DNA of 64,000 bases, taken from assembly GCF_002443295.1 (NCBI RefSeq), contig NZ_BAOS01000028.1:1-64000 (forward strand). Reading direction: 5' to 3'. This DNA is from Candidatus Scalindua japonica (GTDB lineage: Bacteria; Planctomycetota; Brocadiia; Brocadiales; Scalinduaceae). Below, one piece after another: positions 53,097 through 61,876 of the stretch. Positions within the stretch are counted from its first letter, which is position 1. Each line of letters opens with the position of its first letter. The notes below the pieces were generated by a model, which saw only the letters and a list, made by a program, of their open reading frames with translations, searched no databases and had not been told where the DNA came from. Both the position numbers and the translations under genes were made by a program.

Positions 53097-53196
53097 CCGC
53101 TAAGGAAGTCAGGAATTACAGGAAGCGAGAAAAGACAAATAATTTGTTTTCTAATGCTTTTTTCTGAACTTCCTGTTTTTCTTAGCGGTTTTTTTT
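53097..53196 (+). terminator. Rho-independent terminator of aspA
   Basis: A long hairpin whose foot is 53097-53104 pairing with 53181-53188, followed directly by eight T residues (53189-53196). Inner bases pair too (CAGGAAG with CTTCCTG). Confidence 0.75.
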
Positions 53197-53210
53197 AAAT
53201 AAACTTATCC

Positions 53211-53789
53211 ATGAAACCAGCTTATGTATTGGGAATAGCCGGCAGCCCCAGAAGGAACGGAAATACAGAACTTCTTATAAGGGAGTTTATGAGGGGTGCT
53301 GAGGCTGGCGGTCATAAGACCGAATTAATTATACTTACTAAATTAAAAATATCGCCATGCACATCCTGTGGTTCCTGTCAGAAGAGTGGTAAATGCATTA
53401 TTGATGATGATATGCAGTTGATGCATAAAAAACTTCTTGAGGCTGATTGTATCGTCGTTGCCTCTCCCATTTATTTTTGTGGGGTAAGTGCCCAGCTGAA
53501 ATCATTTATTGATCGCTGCCAGACTTTGTGGTCTCGAAAATATGTTCTTCACGAGGCATTGATAAGCCCAGACAGGGGGAAACGTTCAGGATATTTTATT
53601 TCCACGGCAGGGTCTAAAGACTATAATGAAGTTTTTGAAGGGGCCATTTATGGTGTAAAGGCTATTTTTAGCACTCTGAATATAGAATACTCGGGTGAGT
53701 TGCTTTTTAAAGATATGGAATATAAGGGTGACATTCTTAAGCATCCTGATGCGATGAGGATGGCATTTGAAATGGGCTCATCGTTGTAA
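53211..53789 (+). CDS. Iron-sulfur flavoprotein of the NADPH-dependent FMN reductase/flavodoxin family
   Basis: 192 residues. The FMN phosphate-binding loop is GSPRRNGNTELL near the N terminus, and a flavodoxin-type SPIYFCGVSAQLKSFIDRC occurs in the centre. Between them lies CTSCGSCQKSGKC, the compact CX2CX2CX5C motif that carries a [4Fe-4S] cluster in archaeal and anaerobic iron-sulfur flavoproteins. These enzymes detoxify oxygen or peroxide or shuttle electrons. The start follows the aspA terminator closely, so it has its own promoter in a very short gap. Confidence 0.88.
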   Translation: MKPAYVLGIAGSPRRNGNTELLIREFMRGAEAGGHKTELIILTKLKISPCTSCGSCQKSGKCIIDDDMQLMHKKLLEADCIVVASPIYFCGVSAQLKSFIDRCQTLWSRKYVLHEALISPDRGKRSGYFISTAGSKDYNEVFEGAIYGVKAIFSTLNIEYSGELLFKDMEYKGDILKHPDAMRMAFEMGSSL

Positions 53790-53896
53790 ATAGTTTTTGT
53801 TTCTTCAGGAATTTATGTTTTTCCTTTAGGGTTCGTTTTTCCGCCTGAATGACAAAACGGGCAGGTCAAAAGAACCTTGGTTGGAGACTATTTGCC

Positions 53897-53939
53897 CGCC
53901 CGGAAGAATCCGTTTGCCAGCCCGACAATGAAGTTCTGG
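53897..53939. repeat. Dispersed 43-bp repeat, copy 2
   Basis: Matches the reverse complement of 13529-13571 with four mismatches in 43 bases. It lies 21 bases from the palindromic repeat at 53961-54006. Confidence 0.6.
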
Positions 53940-53960
53940 CGGGGATGCGAGAAACCGCCC

Positions 53961-54006
53961 CTCTTTTTCGAGTGGAGTCCAATGCTGGAATCCTCTCGAA
54001 AAAGAG
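53961..54006. repeat. Dispersed palindromic repeat, copy 2
   Basis: The arms 53961-53972 and 53995-54006 are exactly complementary over 12 bases, with an imperfect inner stem. The centre, GGAGTCC...GGAATCC, is the reverse complement of the centre of 51536-51586. Confidence 0.65.
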
Positions 54007-54054
54007 AAATAGATCCCGACTATTTTATAATTTTTTTTAAAAGGATTGTTACAA

Positions 54055-54630
54055 ATGATAAAGATCATAAAAAATTTGAGTATCATGAGTATCGTCTTTT
54101 TAATAGTTTTCACATCAGGGCTATTGAGATCGGAAGAATCAGCTTTACCCGCGCCTGATGAATCACTGAAAACTTTCCTGATTGGAAGCAGAGACGCAAA
54201 ACGTCAGCAGTGCAGTGAGGAGGTGGCTCCTGCGTTAGGAAGAAAATGTTCTTTCTGTCACAATGTCAGTGTTACTGAATTTACAGAAAAAGGAGATAAG
54301 GCAAAGTTTATGATGAAAGCAGCAGTCGCGCTTGGTGTAAAATGTATATTTTGTCACGCTGGTAAAAAGAGGTTTACAGAGAAACTGGAAGTGGCAGCTA
54401 AAATGTTTAAACTTGCAGAAATGATGGATGTCGAATGCAGCTTTTGCCATGCGGGAAAAGGGAATTTTACTCATGCGGGAAAGACGGCAAAGACTGCTAT
54501 GGTCCTTCAGAGATGGGCTAAAAAAGGTAATAAAAAGTGTCTGGAATGTCATGATAAAAAGAAGAAATTTGAATTGAACTTTCATGGTTGGGAGATCCTC
54601 AATGCCCAGAAGGGGCTTTTGGGTATGTAA
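54055..54630 (+). CDS. Exported tetrahaem c-type cytochrome built of repeated modules
   Basis: 191 residues from MIKIIKNLS, with AAAAGG upstream; an in-frame TTG three codons earlier is less likely. A signal peptide is followed by four CxxCH sites: CSFCHN, CIFCHA, CSFCHA and CLECHD. The first three are each followed about eight residues later by FT, then by a helix rich in Ala, Lys and Met. The protein is thus a tandem array of about 40-residue haem modules. I do not recognise a named family. A periplasmic electron carrier is the safest call. Confidence 0.85.
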   Translation: MIKIIKNLSIMSIVFLIVFTSGLLRSEESALPAPDESLKTFLIGSRDAKRQQCSEEVAPALGRKCSFCHNVSVTEFTEKGDKAKFMMKAAVALGVKCIFCHAGKKRFTEKLEVAAKMFKLAEMMDVECSFCHAGKGNFTHAGKTAKTAMVLQRWAKKGNKKCLECHDKKKKFELNFHGWEILNAQKGLLGM

Positions 54631-54684
54631 TAATTTATTCGTATTTGGTTAACATTATGAACCTTTTTTTAAGGAAGAAAGATA

Positions 54685-54879
54685 ATGGTAAAAGTAAAAA
54701 CATTCAGTACACAACTAAGAATTTTTCATGTTAAGGAAGAACTGGACTTGCTTGATAAGACGGTCAATGATTTTATAAAGAAGAACAAAATCAAAAAAGT
54801 AGTTTCCGTTAGTGATTCGTCAACCGCAAATGTTGATGGTGGAACAATGGGCTTAATACGCGTAGTTGCTTACGAATAG
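54685..54879 (+). CDS. Small conserved-looking protein
   Basis: 64 residues, preceded by TTAAGGAAG about nine bases before the ATG. The pattern is strand, helix, strand, strand: VKVKTFSTQLRIF, LLDKTVNDFIKKN, KVVSVSDSS, LIRVVAYE. This resembles small Cse60-like or DUF proteins of about 60 residues, but the match is weak. It follows the tetrahaem cytochrome on the same strand at 54 bases. A hairpin follows at 54915-54952. Confidence 0.6.
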   Translation: MVKVKTFSTQLRIFHVKEELDLLDKTVNDFIKKNKIKKVVSVSDSSTANVDGGTMGLIRVVAYE

Positions 54880-54914
54880 GGAAAGTTAGCGCAAAGCTGA
54901 GGTAAATTGGAGTG

Positions 54915-54952
54915 CATCATCCCTGCCTGACGAATGGCAGGCGGGGATGATG
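54915..54952 (+). terminator. Hairpin after the small protein gene
   Basis: The 15-base arms 54915-54929 and 54938-54952 pair with one wobble. It lies 36 bases after the stop at 54879. Confidence 0.55.
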
Positions 54953-55072
54953 ATGCGTATTTAATCCGTGACGCTCACAAAAAAACTGGTGTACGGCGGT
55001 TACTGCACGCCATAAAGGGAGAAATGTTTACCTATAGCATGGAATATAGAGGTTCGTCTGGCAAATTTATAC

Positions 55073-55261
55073 CTAAACCCTTTCGAGTTTCACTAATGTT
55101 TCAAAAGAACAAAGTGTGGGTCGTCTTCCTGGTGAACCTTCTATTATAGAAATCAGATTATGATTGAGAAGTTCTCTTGTAAACCTTGCCGTACTGGTAG
55201 CAGGTATGCCGCTTTTTTGTTGTATATTTGTTATTTCTACAAACAGGATTTGTAAATACAA
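55073..55261 (-). pseudogene. Possible remnant of a winged-helix (Fic C-terminal-like) protein
   Basis: A 62-codon frame reads EITNIQQKSGIPATSTARFTRELLNHNLISIIEG, then SPGRRPTLCSFETLVKL. This is the helix-turn-helix-wing pattern seen at the C terminus of Fic proteins and in small regulators. No ribosome site precedes it and the rest of the gene is absent. It could be a relic. Confidence 0.3.
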
Positions 55262-55803
55262 AATCTAATGTATTAACACTCCATTGTGAAGAAAATATAT
55301 CTGAAAAAACTGTTTTCATGTTTTCGTATAGGGTGCTTATTTTTTCAGTAATATTCAGGTTGCTGATAGCCTGTTTTTCAACCGCTTACAGAAAAAAACA
55401 CACCATTTTTCCCAGTCACCATTTTTTGAAACATTTCTTTTAGTGTCTATATAAAGATATTTTTTTTCTTAAAAATATCCACTTATATAAAAATGAGGTG
55501 CGGACATAGCCGAAAGTCCCGGATTTCCATATAACATTTGAAATTTATATTTGACAATATGTAATCATTGTTGTGTAATAACAGTAGTATCTCTTTAGTG
55601 GTTTTGATTAGAATTTTTAATTTTGTGAGTCAAGTTTCTGTGAATTTTTTAAATAAATAACTCAGCGACAATCCTTTGTTCAGGAGAATCGTTTTACTAA
55701 CATATCAATTGGGTCAGACTTACACGGAAAAGCTGCATATGATATTTAACTGCTATTATCTAACGTTCATATGAAAATAGCCAAATTTAAAGGAGTGTAT
55801 AAA

Positions 55804-57765
55804 ATGACTGAAAAAACTAAAAAGAATTATGAAGGTGCTGATCAGGAATCTCTTGAATTACTTAAAAAGATGGAAGAGCACGGCATAGAGAGCTCTTATG
55901 ACAGATACGATGCGCAGCAGCCGCAGTGTGGTTTTGGTAAGATTGGTCTCTGCTGTAGACATTGTCAGATGGGGCCGTGCAATGTTGATCCGTTTGGCAG
56001 AGGGCCGAAGAAAGGTGTATGTGGTGCTGACGCGAACACAATTGCTGCGAGGCATTTTGTCCGCTATGTTGCCGCTGGTACTGCCGCACATTCGGATCAT
56101 GGTAGATCGGTTGCTGAGCTTTTGATAGCAACCGCCAGAGGCGAGGCCAAGGGCTATCGCGTTACGGATGTGAATAAGCTCCATGAAGTCGCAAGGTTAT
56201 TTGATGTTTCCACGGAAGGCCGTAAGACAAATGAGATAGCCGAGGAGGTTGGTGAAATGGCCCTTGCCGAGTTCGGCAAGGCCTATGGCACTCAAAAGTT
56301 TGCGAATAAAGCCCCGGAAGCCAGAATAAAGTTGTGGGAAAAACTGAAGATTACCCCACGTGCAATAGACAGAGAGGTTACTGAATCGATGCATCGTACT
56401 GGTATGGGAACTGATCAGGACTATAAAAACCTTATAATGCAGGCGTGTCGTACCTCATTGGCTGATGGCTGGGGTGGTGCGATGATAGCGACAGAGCTTC
56501 AGGACATACTTTTTGGAACACCGAAGCCTACACGCGGAACGGCTAATCTTGGTGTAATCAAGGAAGATGAGGTGAATATCCTTGTACATGGACACGAGCC
56601 GCAGATGTCTGAGATGGTAGCTGTTGCAGCGTCTGATCCGGAGTTAGTAAAAGAGGCAGAGGCCGTTGGTGCAAAAGGTATCGCTATCGCCGGTATATGC
56701 TGCACTGCTAATGAGATGTTGCTCAGACATGGGATACCGCTTGCGGGGCATATGAAGATGCAGGAGATGGCTATCGCTACAGGTGCTGTAGAGTCTATCG
56801 TGGTGGATATACAGTGTGTGATGCAGGGAGATGAAGAAGTGGCCCGGGCTTTTCATACAAAGATGATAACGACTTCACCAAAGGCAAAAGTAGATGGAGC
56901 AATGCATATAGAGATTAACGATGAAAACGCTTATGAAAAGGCAAAGGATATAGTAAGGCTGTCAATCGAGAACTTTTCTAACCGAGATAAGACAAAAGTA
57001 TATATTCCAAAGGGTAAGAAGTCAGATGTGGTGGTTGGGTTTACCCACGAGACAATAAAATATATGCTTGGAGGCAAGTTCAGGGCTTCATACAGGCCGC
57101 TTAATGACAACATAATGAATGGCAGGATACGAGGAGTTGTTGGTGTGGTAGGCTGTACGAGTTCAATATTGTGGCCGGATCAGTTGCCGTATATGAACCT
57201 GGTGAATGATTTGATAGCGAATGATATACTTGTCGTCCAGACGGGGTGTGCGGCAGCAGAGTGTGCGAGAGAAGGAATGATGGTCCCTGAACATATGGAG
57301 GTTGCAGGGCCTGGTCTCAGGGAGGTGTGTGAGGCGGTTGGAATGCCTCCGGTACTGCATGCCGGTTCATGTGTAGACAACAGCAGGATACTGATAGCAT
57401 GTTCAGAGATGGTTAAGGAAGGTGGGCTTGGTAATGATATCAGTGAGTTGCCGGTTGCGGGAGTCTGTCTTGACTGGATGCATGAGAAGGCATTGGCCAT
57501 TGGTCAGTACTTTGTAACAAGTGGAGTATATACGTTGTTTGGTACCAAGTCACCGGCTGCCGGAGCGCCGGATGTTGACAAATTTCTAAGTGAGGGACTG
57601 GAAGAGATAGTAGGAGGTAAGTGGGCATTTACTCCTGATCTTGTGGAGATGGGTACTCTCATAAAGGAGCATATAGAGAAGAAGCGTGATGCATTGGGAA
57701 TAAACGAGAAGAAAGAAAGAAAACTTTACGATATGGAAGACAGGAGAGCACTTGCGGTTGACTGA
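55804..57765 (+). CDS. cooS: Anaerobic carbon monoxide dehydrogenase, catalytic subunit CooS
   Basis: 653 residues from MTEKTKKNYEG, fixed by AAAGGAG ten bases upstream; 11 earlier codons are open. The N-terminal cluster ligands are CGFGKIGLCCRHCQMGPC and GVCGAD (clusters B and D). The active-site C-cluster ligands are found in GICCTANE, VVGCTSS, TGCAAAECAREG and HAGSCVDNSR. The enzyme interconverts CO and CO2 and, paired with acetyl-CoA synthase, supplies carbonyl for acetyl-CoA. No acetyl-CoA synthase, CooC or CooF gene adjoins it. Length and composition match monofunctional CooS of anaerobes. Confidence 0.96.
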   Translation: MTEKTKKNYEGADQESLELLKKMEEHGIESSYDRYDAQQPQCGFGKIGLCCRHCQMGPCNVDPFGRGPKKGVCGADANTIAARHFVRYVAAGTAAHSDHGRSVAELLIATARGEAKGYRVTDVNKLHEVARLFDVSTEGRKTNEIAEEVGEMALAEFGKAYGTQKFANKAPEARIKLWEKLKITPRAIDREVTESMHRTGMGTDQDYKNLIMQACRTSLADGWGGAMIATELQDILFGTPKPTRGTANLGVIKEDEVNILVHGHEPQMSEMVAVAASDPELVKEAEAVGAKGIAIAGICCTANEMLLRHGIPLAGHMKMQEMAIATGAVESIVVDIQCVMQGDEEVARAFHTKMITTSPKAKVDGAMHIEINDENAYEKAKDIVRLSIENFSNRDKTKVYIPKGKKSDVVVGFTHETIKYMLGGKFRASYRPLNDNIMNGRIRGVVGVVGCTSSILWPDQLPYMNLVNDLIANDILVVQTGCAAAECAREGMMVPEHMEVAGPGLREVCEAVGMPPVLHAGSCVDNSRILIACSEMVKEGGLGNDISELPVAGVCLDWMHEKALAIGQYFVTSGVYTLFGTKSPAAGAPDVDKFLSEGLEEIVGGKWAFTPDLVEMGTLIKEHIEKKRDALGINEKKERKLYDMEDRRALAVD

Positions 57766-57871
57766 TAAGCAATTCAGTTGAGGTCAATCTGACCGGCGCA
57801 TGCTTACTACATAAAGATTAGTTAATTGAAAAATTTATTCGATAATTTGAAGAAGGCTTATGAATTTACAA

Positions 57872-57920
57872 CCCCTCCTTTCCACTCCGCCATGCCGTTT
57901 GGACGGGTGGAAAGGAGGGG
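57872..57920. terminator. Strong hairpin after cooS
   Basis: The 14-base arms 57872-57885 and 57907-57920 are exactly complementary and G+C-rich. It lies 107 bases after the cooS stop within a frame without coding features. It could end transcription or be another dispersed palindrome. Confidence 0.55.
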
Positions 57921-58026
57921 GATTAAGGTTCTTGGTTTTTTTTATTCGGGGAAAATTCCAGGTATTCTGTGTCCGGGTAAGAGGGGGGCTTTCTCAAATT
58001 TTTTATTAAAAATGTCCTGAAAAAAC

Positions 58027-58704
58027 ATGAGATTAATTAATTTTTCATTATTCACTTTTCTCCTGGTTGCTATTGTGTCGTTTTTCAATGCAGTGATAGC
58101 TGATGAGAAAGAGTGGCATCTTGCTTATGAGGCCGATGGAATCAATGTTTACAAGCGTATTACTGAAGGATCGAAGTTCTTTGAGTTCAACGCTGTGGGT
58201 AATCTTCAAGGAACAGTTTCCGAGTATCTATCTGTAATACTTGATACTGATGAACATCCGGATTGGGTGCCTCGTTGTTTACAGACACAAAAAATTGAGA
58301 AAATTAGCGACCAAGAGCTCATTATATATGCGGTTTATGCTGGCGTCTGGCCGACATCTGACCGGGACTATGCCGCAAGGATGTCTATAACTTCCAAGCC
58401 GGATGTACAGACTATACGCGTAGATATTGAGCGTATTGAACTAACGGATGTAATTCCTGGCACTACAGACAGGGTACACATTCCACATTTGAAAAGTAGC
58501 TGGATATTTGAGCAAATCGGCCGGAATTTAACTCGTGTTGAGCTCCGTGCTCATGTGGACCCGGGTGGCTGGATACCTTCCTGGTTGGTAAATTGGGGAT
58601 ATCGGGAAATTCCTTACCAATTTCTGAAAAATTTGGAATCTCAAGTCGCCAAGCACATAGACTATAAGCTATCGTTAGCAAAAATACCAGTTGATCCACA
58701 TTAA
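58027..58704 (+). CDS. Exported START-domain (SRPBCC) protein
   Basis: 225 residues with a signal peptide (about residues 1-25). The START fold follows: KEWHLAYEADGINVYKR, FEFNAVGNLQGTVSEYLSVILDTDEHPDWVPRC, WPTSDRDYAAR, then VELRAHVDPGGWIPSWLVNW near the end. START proteins bind lipids or other hydrophobic ligands in a deep pocket. A periplasmic location suggests lipid or sterol-like transport or binding; the ligand is unknown. No operon partner is evident. Confidence 0.85.
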   Translation: MRLINFSLFTFLLVAIVSFFNAVIADEKEWHLAYEADGINVYKRITEGSKFFEFNAVGNLQGTVSEYLSVILDTDEHPDWVPRCLQTQKIEKISDQELIIYAVYAGVWPTSDRDYAARMSITSKPDVQTIRVDIERIELTDVIPGTTDRVHIPHLKSSWIFEQIGRNLTRVELRAHVDPGGWIPSWLVNWGYREIPYQFLKNLESQVAKHIDYKLSLAKIPVDPH

Positions 58705-58974
58705 GCAGTGGTCTAGAAATAATTAACAAATAACGTAAATGACGCCTGGATCACAGGTTCTGCAAAGATACTCCGAAAAACCTTCATACTTCACATTGAC
58801 ATCTTGAAGCAATTGAAAAAAAAGAGTTGTTACTGAGACAAAATATTAATATCATATTGCCATTTAGTTTTTCTGTTATTAATAGTTAGTAAAAGATTAG
58901 AAAGTGAAACTCTCTTCCTCGTACAAAAGCAACAATAAATTATCGGCTTGAGAGACTAAGGAGTGCATTACAAT

Positions 58975-60267
58975 ATGGAAACAATATCACTAAAAGACGA
59001 CCAAAAAGAGTTCTCGCTTCCCGTGGTTACAGGCACGGAAAATGAAAAAGGGATAGACATATCAACGCTACGTTCAGAAACTGGTTATATTACCCTTGAC
59101 CCGGGTTATGGCAATACCGGTTCATGCCAGAGTAGTATTACCTATATAGATGGAGAGAAGGGTATTCTTCGCTATCGTGGTATACCTATAGAGGAGCTGG
59201 CCCTGAACAGTAATTTTATTGAAGTTGCGGACCTTTTAATATGGGGTAGTCTTGCTACCAGGGAGATGGGAGAGAGATTTACTAATATGCTAACGGATAA
59301 TGCCCTCCTGCATGAAAGCCTGAAACACCATTTTGAAGGATTTCCATTTGATGCTCATCCAATGGCAATGCTTTCGGCAATGGTTAATGCGTTGAGCTGT
59401 TATCATCCGGTACTTACCAAACCTCACAATCCTAAGGAAATTGAGAAGGCGGCGGCAATCCTGATAAGTAAAATCCGGACGATAGCGGCTTTTTCCTATA
59501 AAATGTCCCGTGGCGAGCCGTTTATCTATCCTAAGGCCAGGTACAGTTACGCGGAGAACCTGCTGCATATGATGTTCTCTTTACCACACGAGCATTACGA
59601 AGTGCATCCGGAAATAAAACGGGCTATAGATATAATTTTGATATTACATGCCGATCATGAGCAGAATTGCAGTACGTCGACAGTGCGTATGGTTGCTTCT
59701 TCAGGTGCTAATCTTTTTGCTTCTATATCTGCCGGGATAGCAGCACTTTGGGGGCCTCTACATGGTGGAGCTAATCAGGCGGTGATTGAGATGTTGGAGA
59801 AAATTCATTCAGGTAATCTGGGTGTTAAAAAATGTATTGAGATGGCAAAAGACAAAGAAAGCGGTTTTCGCCTGATGGGTTTCGGCCATCGAGTTTACAA
59901 AAACTTTGATCCACGCGCCCAGATCCTTAAAGAATTATCGGCAAAGGTCTTTGATGTGTTAAAACACAAAGACCCTCTGTTGGATATTGCACGAGAATTA
60001 GAGGATGTTGCATTGCGCGATCCATATTTTGTCGAACGTAAGCTCTATCCCAATATTGATTTTTACAGTGGAATTATCTTCCGTGCTGTAGGCGTGCCGA
60101 CAAATATGTATCCTGTATTTTTTGCCATTGGCCGCTTACCCGGCTGGATTGCACATTGGAGAGAAGCTACCGCAACTAACAGGTTGCAGATTGCACGACC
60201 CAGGCAAATTTATACCGGCCCTGCTAAGCAAAGTTATATACCGGTAGATCAAAGATCTCACACTTAG
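58975..60267 (+). CDS. gltA: Citrate synthase
   Basis: 430 residues from METISLKD, set by AAGGAG about 12 bases upstream; a GTG four codons earlier lies next to that site. The three active-site regions are seen: HADHEQNCSTSTVRMVASSG, GPLHGGANQAV, GFGHRVYKNFDPRA and the catalytic aspartate in YPNIDFYSG. This is the classical si-type enzyme. It commits acetyl-CoA and oxaloacetate to the citric-acid cycle. It lies 16 bases upstream of a small unknown gene. Confidence 0.95.
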   Translation: METISLKDDQKEFSLPVVTGTENEKGIDISTLRSETGYITLDPGYGNTGSCQSSITYIDGEKGILRYRGIPIEELALNSNFIEVADLLIWGSLATREMGERFTNMLTDNALLHESLKHHFEGFPFDAHPMAMLSAMVNALSCYHPVLTKPHNPKEIEKAAAILISKIRTIAAFSYKMSRGEPFIYPKARYSYAENLLHMMFSLPHEHYEVHPEIKRAIDIILILHADHEQNCSTSTVRMVASSGANLFASISAGIAALWGPLHGGANQAVIEMLEKIHSGNLGVKKCIEMAKDKESGFRLMGFGHRVYKNFDPRAQILKELSAKVFDVLKHKDPLLDIARELEDVALRDPYFVERKLYPNIDFYSGIIFRAVGVPTNMYPVFFAIGRLPGWIAHWREATATNRLQIARPRQIYTGPAKQSYIPVDQRSHT

Positions 60268-60282
60268 TAAAAGGAGAAGACA

Positions 60283-60681
60283 ATGGGGAAATCAACTGAT
60301 GCAGGTAGTCTGGGAATGCTTGGGAGCAGCAGATCTACTGCTGAGATAACTCAAGAAGTTAAAGAGATTAATAAATCAGGGAATAACTGGGTTTGTGGTT
60401 ACGTTAATGTCCAGCACAAAAAAGTCGGTGACTTGACGATTAAATGTACTGGATGGAACTTCAGCACACCAAAACCTGGTACCGTTATATGCCAGGCAAG
60501 ACAGGAGGAAAATGTTGATAACGACTGGCCGGACCAGTTTGCAATACAGGTTATTGAAACCGGTAAGAACTTTGTAAAGATCAGGATCCGACGCATTGAT
60601 AAATGTGCTGACGAATCACCGGGATGGGCACAAAACCTGCGCATTGATATAACGGTTAATGACTGGAGCACGAAGGAATAG
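60283..60681 (+). CDS. Small soluble protein of unknown function in the gltA operon
   Basis: 132 residues preceded by AAAAGGAG. A Gly/Ser-rich start (DAGSLGMLGSS) leads to a strand-rich domain: WVCGYVNVQHKKVGDLTIKCTGW, DQFAIQVIETGKNFVKIRIRRID, LRIDITVND. I recognise no family. Sixteen bases separate it from gltA, so it is probably co-transcribed with it. A hairpin follows at 60755-60794. Confidence 0.65.
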   Translation: MGKSTDAGSLGMLGSSRSTAEITQEVKEINKSGNNWVCGYVNVQHKKVGDLTIKCTGWNFSTPKPGTVICQARQEENVDNDWPDQFAIQVIETGKNFVKIRIRRIDKCADESPGWAQNLRIDITVNDWSTKE

Positions 60682-61361
60682 CGGCTTAATTAAATGTGTG
60701 TATTTTTTTTCGTGTAAGTTCTCGAAATTAGTGTCTTCTGTTCTGCACCATAAAAATATGGGATGAGGATCACATTGACCCCTCACCCCATATTCCAAAC
60801 CTTGCTATTTTACATCATAACCGATTTTATAGCTTCTGCTTAAGTAGATTAGTTGACATGCTTGTAAGTTCAATACATTATTAATATTCTATCTTTTATA
60901 TCTGCGAAGTAATATAAGTAGTAGTTTCACGCAACATATATCATTTATGTTATTGGTTATATTTTGCTGCAAACCGTTTACTAAAAATAGTTATACTAAT
61001 TAATTTTGTAACATTTGGTATGGCAAGTGCTCATATAGTGTAGTATGGAGTGGTTTCATAATAAATAAATCCAGAATGCGAAATTATTGCAAGGTTGCTG
61101 GAGTCTCAAGTGAAAACACGAAAATTATGCAGATGGACCAGGGGGGGTGAAATAGGGTGCTGTTTCGGTTCTACTTCTTTCATCTAGTCCATTGTTTCTT
61201 ATTTCAATGTTTTTCTATGTTATTTTTCATGAAAACAGGAATGCGAGTGGGAGGTTCGGCTGTTTGATTTTGCTACGAAGCAACCAGCTTGACTTAAATG
61301 AGATTTAAAACATAAAAATAGTCTTAAAAGGTAAATTTGAACTTTTACAGGAGGTTGAAAA
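60682..61361. other. Intergenic region, no gene seen
   Basis: About 680 AT-rich bases. The hairpin at 60755-60768 with 60781-60794 probably ends the gltA transcript (13 of 14 pairs). The rest has no frame or repeat I can support. Confidence 0.5.
60755..60794 (+). terminator. Hairpin after the gltA-linked gene
   Basis: The 14-base arms 60755-60768 and 60781-60794 pair with one mismatch. A-runs lie upstream; no strong T run follows. Confidence 0.55.
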
Positions 61362-61679
61362 ATGTCTTACGAATTACCTGCACCGTTTAAGGAAATCGCA
61401 AGGGAGTACCCTGATGTTTGTGAGGCTTTCCAGAGCCTTGGGACGCAATGTCACAATGCGGGACCTTTAGACGAAAAAGAGAGAAAGCTTGCAAAGCTTG
61501 GTATAGCTATTGGTACCAATTCAGAGGGTGCGGTTCATTCTGCAGTAAGAAACGCGCTACAGGCGGAGTTATCAAAAGAAGAGATCATGCACGTTGGTAT
61601 ACTTGCCATTACAACGGTTGGTCTGCCCAATGCAATAGCTGCTATTACGTGGATTAAAGACTTACTTGACAAATCGTGA
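61362..61679 (+). CDS. Carboxymuconolactone decarboxylase (AhpD-like) family protein
   Basis: 105 residues, preceded by CAGGAGG. The fold pattern is KERKLAKLGIAIGTNSEGAVHSAVRNALQAELSKEEIMHVGILAITTVG. The histidine of the family motif is kept (GAVHSAVRNAL), but the redox cysteine pair of AhpD is absent, its place being taken by Ser-Glu-Gly. It is therefore not a thiol peroxidase partner; a decarboxylase-like or unknown role remains. It stands alone. Confidence 0.85.
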   Translation: MSYELPAPFKEIAREYPDVCEAFQSLGTQCHNAGPLDEKERKLAKLGIAIGTNSEGAVHSAVRNALQAELSKEEIMHVGILAITTVGLPNAIAAITWIKDLLDKS

Positions 61680-61876
61680 ACAGGAGTGAGAACTCAGTCC
61701 GGCCTGTTTTCCCCGGACGTGCACAGGCATTTTCGAGATGATTCAGGAATTTCAGTCCCTCAAAAGTAGAATTTTTGCCAGAGGAGTGAGTCATGCGTTA
61801 AATATATTGTGTTTATTTACTCTTTTGCTTAATCGGGTGATTCCTCAGGGTTAACCTATCTAAGAGGCTTATATAC

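Larger units (their letters stand above)
54880..55803. other. Long intergenic region upstream of cooS
   Basis: About 920 bases. It contains a hairpin at 54915-54952 and a minus-strand relic at 55073-55261; the rest (55270-55790) is very AT-rich with no open frame. The cooS promoter should lie here. I recognise no operator. Confidence 0.5.

Noticed and set aside
54934-55149. 71-codon plus-strand frame
   Set aside because: It begins in the hairpin after the small protein gene, and the opposite strand has the more protein-like pattern.
57826-58020. 64-codon frame after cooS
   Set aside because: It spans the G+C-rich hairpin 57872-57920 and has low-complexity composition.
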